From Pseudomonadota bacterium (GTDB taxonomy: Bacteria; Desulfobacterota; Binatia; Binatales; Binataceae), in contig JAJPKP010000026.1 in the NCBI GenBank assembly GCA_021323675.1, positions 1 to 64,000 on the forward strand: 64,000 bases of DNA, given 5' to 3'. The position numbers were made by a program, and so were the translations under genes. This document shows positions 59,295 through 64,000 of this stretch, piece by piece. The notes below the pieces were generated by a model. That model did not search any database. It saw only the letters and a list, made by a program, of their open reading frames with translations, and was not told the origin of the DNA. The number at the start of each line of letters is the position of its first letter. The stretch's first letter is position 1.

Positions 59295-60308
59295 TCAATT
59301 CCCGGACCGCAACTGATCCCATCCGGCGATCCCCGGCATCGCGCCGCCCTTGAGCCGTATTCCGCGGCCGCGAACGATCCGGCCGATGCGCCGGACGGGG
59401 ATGCCTAGCAATCGGGAAAGCCTGCGCTCGGAATGACCGGGGCGAGCGCAAAAGAGCAACTCGTAGTCTTCGCCGCCGCCGAGCGCGAGCGAAAGGTCGG
59501 AACCCATTAGCTCATTGTACGCTTTTGAGGTGGGGATCGACTCAGGGTCGATCTCCGCGCCAACGCGGCTTCGTTCGAGAATGTGCCCGAGGTCCTGAAG
59601 CAATCCATCGCTGATGTCGATAGCGGCGGGAGCCGGGCGAAGCGTGGCGAGGCGACGGCCGGCATCGATACGGGCGCGCGGGACGAGATAGCGCGAGAGA
59701 AGATGGCGGCGCGCCGGGCCGCGCGCGCGGAGCTTGCCCGCCAGAATTCGCCATCCAGCCGCCGCATCGCCGACGGTTCCGGTAACGAAGATTTCATCGC
59801 CGACTCGCGCCGCATCGCGCCTGAGCGGGCGGGCGGGCGAATCGCCCAAAAGCGCGATGGTTATCGCCAACTGGCTTGCAGCCGTGACGTTGCCGCCGAC
59901 TACATCGACCGAGCTTTCGCGCGCGGTGCGCCGCAGGCCGGAATAGAGCCGGTCGAAAAACGGCATCGTGAGGCCGGGGCGGATGGCGAGATTTATCACG
60001 CAGGCGGCCGGCTTTCCGCCCATCGCCGCGATATCGCTCAAATTGACCGTGAGCGATCGGGCTCCGAGCTGCTCGGGCGTTCCCCAATTCAGGTTGAAGT
60101 GGATGCCCTCGACCATCGAGTCGATCGTCACGAGTGTCGGGGCGGGGCTGGGCGCGAGGATGGCGCAATCGTCGCCGGGCCCCAAAATCGTGCGCGGGCT
60201 GAGCGGCAGCTTCGCAACCAGCCGGGCAATCAACTCGAACTCGCCCGGCAGCGCGGTCGTGCGTCGGTGCGCTGGCTTGTTTTTCGATTTCCGAATGGCA
60301 GGCGACAA
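59295..60308 (-). CDS. thiL: Thiamine-phosphate kinase
   Basis: GPGDDCAILAPSPAPTLVTIDSMVEGIHFNL; AMGGKPAACVINLA; GGGEDYELLF. Confidence 0.94.
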   Translation of the reverse strand: MSPAIRKSKNKPAHRRTTALPGEFELIARLVAKLPLSPRTILGPGDDCAILAPSPAPTLVTIDSMVEGIHFNLNWGTPEQLGARSLTVNLSDIAAMGGKPAACVINLAIRPGLTMPFFDRLYSGLRRTARESSVDVVGGNVTAASQLAITIALLGDSPARPLRRDAARVGDEIFVTGTVGDAAAGWRILAGKLRARGPARRHLLSRYLVPRARIDAGRRLATLRPAPAAIDISDGLLQDLGHILERSRVGAEIDPESIPTSKAYNELMGSDLSLALGGGEDYELLFCARPGHSERRLSRLLGIPVRRIGRIVRGRGIRLKGGAMPGIAGWDQLRSGN

Positions 60309-60419
60309 ATTGTCAGAGCCGGATTCGATGGTGGTAAAGGCGCGCGATGCGCGAGTTGGTGCGTTTGATGGAACGGACGCTAATCGATTGCGAACAGGCG
60401 GGCAAGACGTCTTCAGCCG

Positions 60420-61724
60420 TCAGGCCGAACGGCGATTCTGAAAGCTTCGGGCAGGAGCAATTTCGCCGCAGGGAATTTCCGCGCGCAGGCGCAATCCGGC
60501 AGGATTGGCGAGGTCCACGGTGAATGCGCCGTCGGCGGCCTCTGTCATCGCCCGCGCCAGAAAGAGTCCGATCTTTCCCGCGCCGGGAGAATGGCTGCGG
60601 CCGCGCGGATTCGCCATCATCTGCTCAAGGTCGGCGGCGGCGATAGAAGCGCTGGGAGCTTCAATTTCTATCGCGATCCGGCCATCGCGGACCGAGGTTG
60701 TGATGCGCACGTGGCCAGTTTTTGCGGCGCCGATAGCCGCCGCCGCGGAGTTCTGGATGATGCGCGAGAGCATTCGCGGATCGATCCGTACGCCGGGCAA
60801 ATCGGCCAGCTCGGACCGCCATCCCAGGCCCACCCGCCGCGCCTGCGCCGCGCAATCGTCGGCCACGTTGGCGATGATGGGGTTGGGATCGATATCGCCG
60901 TCGCGCATCGGGAAGCTACCGTTTTCTTCCATCCGGTACAGGTCGAGAGCGTTGTTGACGACCAGGTTGGTGTTCCAGGCGGTCGAGCCGATTCGCGCGA
61001 TCATCTGGTCGCGGTCCGCCGGCCTGGCGCCTGGCTCTTCCAGCAGTTCCACGTAGCCCGCCAGCGCCGACAGCGGGTTCCTGATGTCATGCGCCATGGT
61101 GGCGATTTCGCGCTCGCGAAACCGCGCGGCGGCCTCGAGCGCTTCGAGCTGGCCGCGGATGCGGTTGCGGTACTGTTCCACAAAGATCGCGGTGCTTTCG
61201 GCGAGCAGAACCGCGGCCAGCACGCCGAGCCATCGATAGATATTGAAGCCGTCCGGAATCGGCACCATCCACTGCGCGACCGCAAACGATCCGAGCGCCG
61301 CGAAGCTCATCGCCAACTGCCATCGCGCGCTCCAGTTGACGAACGACGCGGTGGCAAACGGGCAAAGAATTATCGCGATCATTCGCGACACCGGGTCGCC
61401 GGTGACCGCGCTGAACACGATGAACATCGCCATGATGAAGAGGCATATGGTGAAAGTCCAAAACTGCCAGAAGCGGCGGAAAATGCTCGTCCAGGTGAGC
61501 GCCAGGAATGCTGCGACGCCCGCGACACTGATACTATGGAGCTTGAAGTGCTCGGGCTCGTTGAGCGCTTGCGGATCAACGACTACGTAGAGCAGCAGGA
61601 ACACCAGTCCAATCGCGGCGGACAGACGAATGAGCCAAAGCCAGCCGTCATCGCCGAGCGGCAGGACCTCGAACGGGACCGCCCATTTGCTGTCTTTGCG
61701 AATCTGTTCGCGATGCTCCGGCAC
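60420..61724 (-). CDS. Sensor histidine kinase
   Basis: Multi-TM N-terminus; MAHDIRNPLSALAGYVELL H-box. Confidence 0.88.
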   Translation of the reverse strand: MPEHREQIRKDSKWAVPFEVLPLGDDGWLWLIRLSAAIGLVFLLLYVVVDPQALNEPEHFKLHSISVAGVAAFLALTWTSIFRRFWQFWTFTICLFIMAMFIVFSAVTGDPVSRMIAIILCPFATASFVNWSARWQLAMSFAALGSFAVAQWMVPIPDGFNIYRWLGVLAAVLLAESTAIFVEQYRNRIRGQLEALEAAARFREREIATMAHDIRNPLSALAGYVELLEEPGARPADRDQMIARIGSTAWNTNLVVNNALDLYRMEENGSFPMRDGDIDPNPIIANVADDCAAQARRVGLGWRSELADLPGVRIDPRMLSRIIQNSAAAAIGAAKTGHVRITTSVRDGRIAIEIEAPSASIAAADLEQMMANPRGRSHSPGAGKIGLFLARAMTEAADGAFTVDLANPAGLRLRAEIPCGEIAPARSFQNRRSA

Positions 61725-61739
61725 GGTTGGCCCGTCTCT

Positions 61740-62951
61740 TCACGCTCGGCTTTGGATGCGAGCCTCTTCCAGCGCATCTCGCATCGCGGCAATCGCAAAG
61801 TCAATGTCCTTTTCCGCTACAGCAAGCGGTGGCGCGAGTCTGACAACAGTGTCAGCATTCAGCGTCCAATTGATGATTACACCGCGTCTAATCGTCTCCG
61901 CGACGAAGCGATGAGCGAAGTCGGCGGAGCGAAAATCCACACCCACCAGCAAACCGATTCCGCGCACCGCGGCGATTTCGGGAGCTTTAAGCGCGAGCAA
62001 TCGGCTCCGCAGGTACTCGCCTATTTTTGCGGCTCGGGCAGGCAGGCCTTCATTGACGATCGTTTCGAGCGCTGCAAGCCCGGCGGCGCAGGAAAGAGGA
62101 TGGCCTCCGAAGGTGGTTATATGGCCCAGTGGAGGATCGTGCGAAAGCGTCCCGATGATCTCATCGCGGCCGGCGAACGCGCCCAGTGGCAATCCGCCGC
62201 CGAGCGCTTTTGCCATCACGATGATGTCGGGAACCGCGCCAAAATGTTCCAGCGCGAACAGGACGCCGGTTCGGCCGAGTCCGGTCAGGACTTCATCGAA
62301 AATCAGCAGCGTGCCGGTTTGGTCGCATCGATCGCGCAGCGCCGACATGAAAGCCGTCGAAGGAATGCGGACGCCGGCCTCGGCTTGAATCGGCTCGATG
62401 ACCACGGCGGCGACCGACGAATCGATGGCCGCGAGCGCCCCGATATCGCCATAGGGCAGGTGAAGAACGGGGCCGAGCAGCGGTGCGAACGGCGCGCGAA
62501 AAGCGGGATTGCCCGCAAGCGACAGCGCTCCGGCAGTATCGCCATGGTATGCGCCGTCGAAGGCGGCCAGTGCGCGGCGGCCGGTGAATTTGCGCGCGGC
62601 CTTAATCGACCCCTCGATCGCTTCGGCGCCGCTGTTCGTGAAATAGATGCGAGAGAGCGATGGGGGCAGCAAGTGCGCCAGGCGGGCGGCAAGCCGTGCC
62701 TGCGACTCGATCACGTATTCGCCGTAGACCATCACGTGAAGATGCCGGCGCATCTGGCGTTCGATCGCTTCGAGCACCGCGGGATGGCCGTGGCCGAGCG
62801 CGCTCACGCCGATTCCCGCGATCAGGTCCAGGTAGCGGCGGCCATCGGCCGTGTACAGCCACGATCCTTCGGCGCGAACGATTTCGAGGCCGATGGGGCT
62901 GTCGGAGGTCTGCGCCAGATAGCGCCGGAAGAGATCGCTGAGCTCCGTCAT
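61740..62951 (-). CDS. Class III PLP-dependent aminotransferase
   Basis: RIYFTNSGAEAIEGSIKAARKFTGRR..LIFDEVLTGLGRTG..MAKALGGGLPLGAF. Confidence 0.92.
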   Translation of the reverse strand: MTELSDLFRRYLAQTSDSPIGLEIVRAEGSWLYTADGRRYLDLIAGIGVSALGHGHPAVLEAIERQMRRHLHVMVYGEYVIESQARLAARLAHLLPPSLSRIYFTNSGAEAIEGSIKAARKFTGRRALAAFDGAYHGDTAGALSLAGNPAFRAPFAPLLGPVLHLPYGDIGALAAIDSSVAAVVIEPIQAEAGVRIPSTAFMSALRDRCDQTGTLLIFDEVLTGLGRTGVLFALEHFGAVPDIIVMAKALGGGLPLGAFAGRDEIIGTLSHDPPLGHITTFGGHPLSCAAGLAALETIVNEGLPARAAKIGEYLRSRLLALKAPEIAAVRGIGLLVGVDFRSADFAHRFVAETIRRGVIINWTLNADTVVRLAPPLAVAEKDIDFAIAAMRDALEEARIQSRA

Positions 62952-64000
62952 CGTCTGCTGGTCACTCGGCGCAGGAACTCGCCGCGCCCATGCCGCCAGG
63001 TGAGCGGCGGCGATTGCATCGCGCCAGGCTGCGCGAGATACGAGACCCCTGCTTCATCGAGGATTTCGCGCAACGCCGGCGTGGGAGCCTCTTCGGCGCC
63101 GGCGACCGCGAAGGCTTCAATTCGTCCCCGTGCGGACACAAGGCGCTCTCGCAGATCATCGAGGTCGCGCACGGGCGTGACGTAAACGCATCGAAGCCCG
63201 GGCGACGCCGTCAGAGGCGCGTCGCGATCGAAAGCAACCGCCCACGACAATCCCGGACCTTCGGTCAGGATGACCCCTTCGCCTCCGATCGAACGCCAGC
63301 GCGCAGCCTCGCGAAAGCCGCGCAGGGCGGCGCTATCTTCGAGTTCGAGGCGGATCGGCGGCGGCAACGCTTCGGCCAGATCGCGCATCGCATGTGCGAA
63401 GTCCTGAGCAAAGCGCTCCGCGCCGCCGTCGTCGCATTCGACGAACACATGGTGAGGCGAGAGGCAGCCGAGTTGTTCGAACAGAGTCGCATCACGAGCA
63501 AGCAGAGCCGCGGCCTTGCTAGCGCCATCGGTACGGACCGCGTCCCGGGTGACGAGAGCGGCGCTGAGCTTGCCGCCAAATCCGATTACGCCGGCATCGC
63601 CGCCGAAGGAAGAGACCGTTGAGTCGTCTCCATAGACGACGGTCGCGTCCACGCAGCGGCGAAGGGCCGAGGTAAGCTCGATGCGATCGCGGCTCCAACT
63701 GAACACGGCGATCCTTTGACCAAGCGCAGGGTCTTCATCGGCGAGAGTGTTCGCGAAAGCTTCAAACATATGCGGCTCGCGCGATGCCGTTTTGACGATC
63801 AGCCCGGTTCCCGCGATCAAGCCGAGCGCTACTTCGTGCATCCCCGATCCCGCCACGTTTCCCGCCATCACGAATCCGATCAGGTCTTCGCTCGGAACGA
63901 CCGTATCCGCCGCCTCCAAAAGAGCGGCGGGATTGAATGGCTGAAGGAGCGCATCGAGCGACTCCTCGAGCAACCGGGCGCTGAATCGGGTTTGCTCTGC
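62948..64000 (-). CDS. Acyl-CoA reductase (LuxC-like), truncated by window edge
   Basis: IGFVMAGNVAGSGMHEVALGLIAGTGLIVKTASREP; frame stays open to position 64000. Confidence 0.8.
   Translation of the reverse strand, partial: AEQTRFSARLLEESLDALLQPFNPAALLEAADTVVPSEDLIGFVMAGNVAGSGMHEVALGLIAGTGLIVKTASREPHMFEAFANTLADEDPALGQRIAVFSWSRDRIELTSALRRCVDATVVYGDDSTVSSFGGDAGVIGFGGKLSAALVTRDAVRTDGASKAAALLARDATLFEQLGCLSPHHVFVECDDGGAERFAQDFAHAMRDLAEALPPPIRLELEDSAALRGFREAARWRSIGGEGVILTEGPGLSWAVAFDRDAPLTASPGLRCVYVTPVRDLDDLRERLVSARGRIEAFAVAGAEEAPTPALREILDEAGVSYLAQPGAMQSPPLTWRHGRGEFLRRVTSRR

Noticed and set aside
60591-63185. 864-aa plus-strand ORF
   Set aside because: Antisense to the histidine kinase, aminotransferase and acyl-CoA reductase; low-complexity Arg/Gln/His-rich composition typical of GC shadows.

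Overview
GC-rich bacterial chromosomal window with about 55 supportable coding genes. Gene content (CaiB/BaiF CoA-transferases, GSTs, LLM oxidoreductase, DUF1329, PhyH) suggests a Desulfobacterota/Binatota-like soil bacterium, but taxonomy is inferred only. Most of it is ordinary metabolism: P-II protein, glycyl-tRNA synthetase, PPDK, ImuA/ImuB, late cobalamin synthesis/salvage, GH15, LarB, CNNM proteins, ThiL, histidine kinase. The main finding is selenocysteine decoding seen at two independent places. (1) A GrdB/PrdB-like selenoprotein is encoded on the minus strand at 34006..33152. The ORF track splits it into two ORFs at an in-frame UGA (33532..33530). The motif is VPA-U-PVCHQSVGLIAR, followed by a perfect 8-bp hairpin with a GUU loop that looks like a bacterial SECIS. 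(2) A selC tRNA-Sec with anticodon UCA lies at 51218..51313 and is not in the ORF track. The selenoprotein sits in a run of thiol/redox genes (GST, selenoprotein, MAPEG, Tpx). selC sits at the edge of a gene-poor, compositionally different region (about 46.8-52.8 kb) with PhyH, SDR, sulfotransferase, a frameshifted HNH gene and an orphan HigA. Other leads: a TAA interrupting the conserved N-terminus of thiI, a CbiZ+BluB corrinoid-remodelling cluster with no visible guanylyltransferase, two frameshifts at poly-A runs, 21-bp phased repeats and several strong hairpins.
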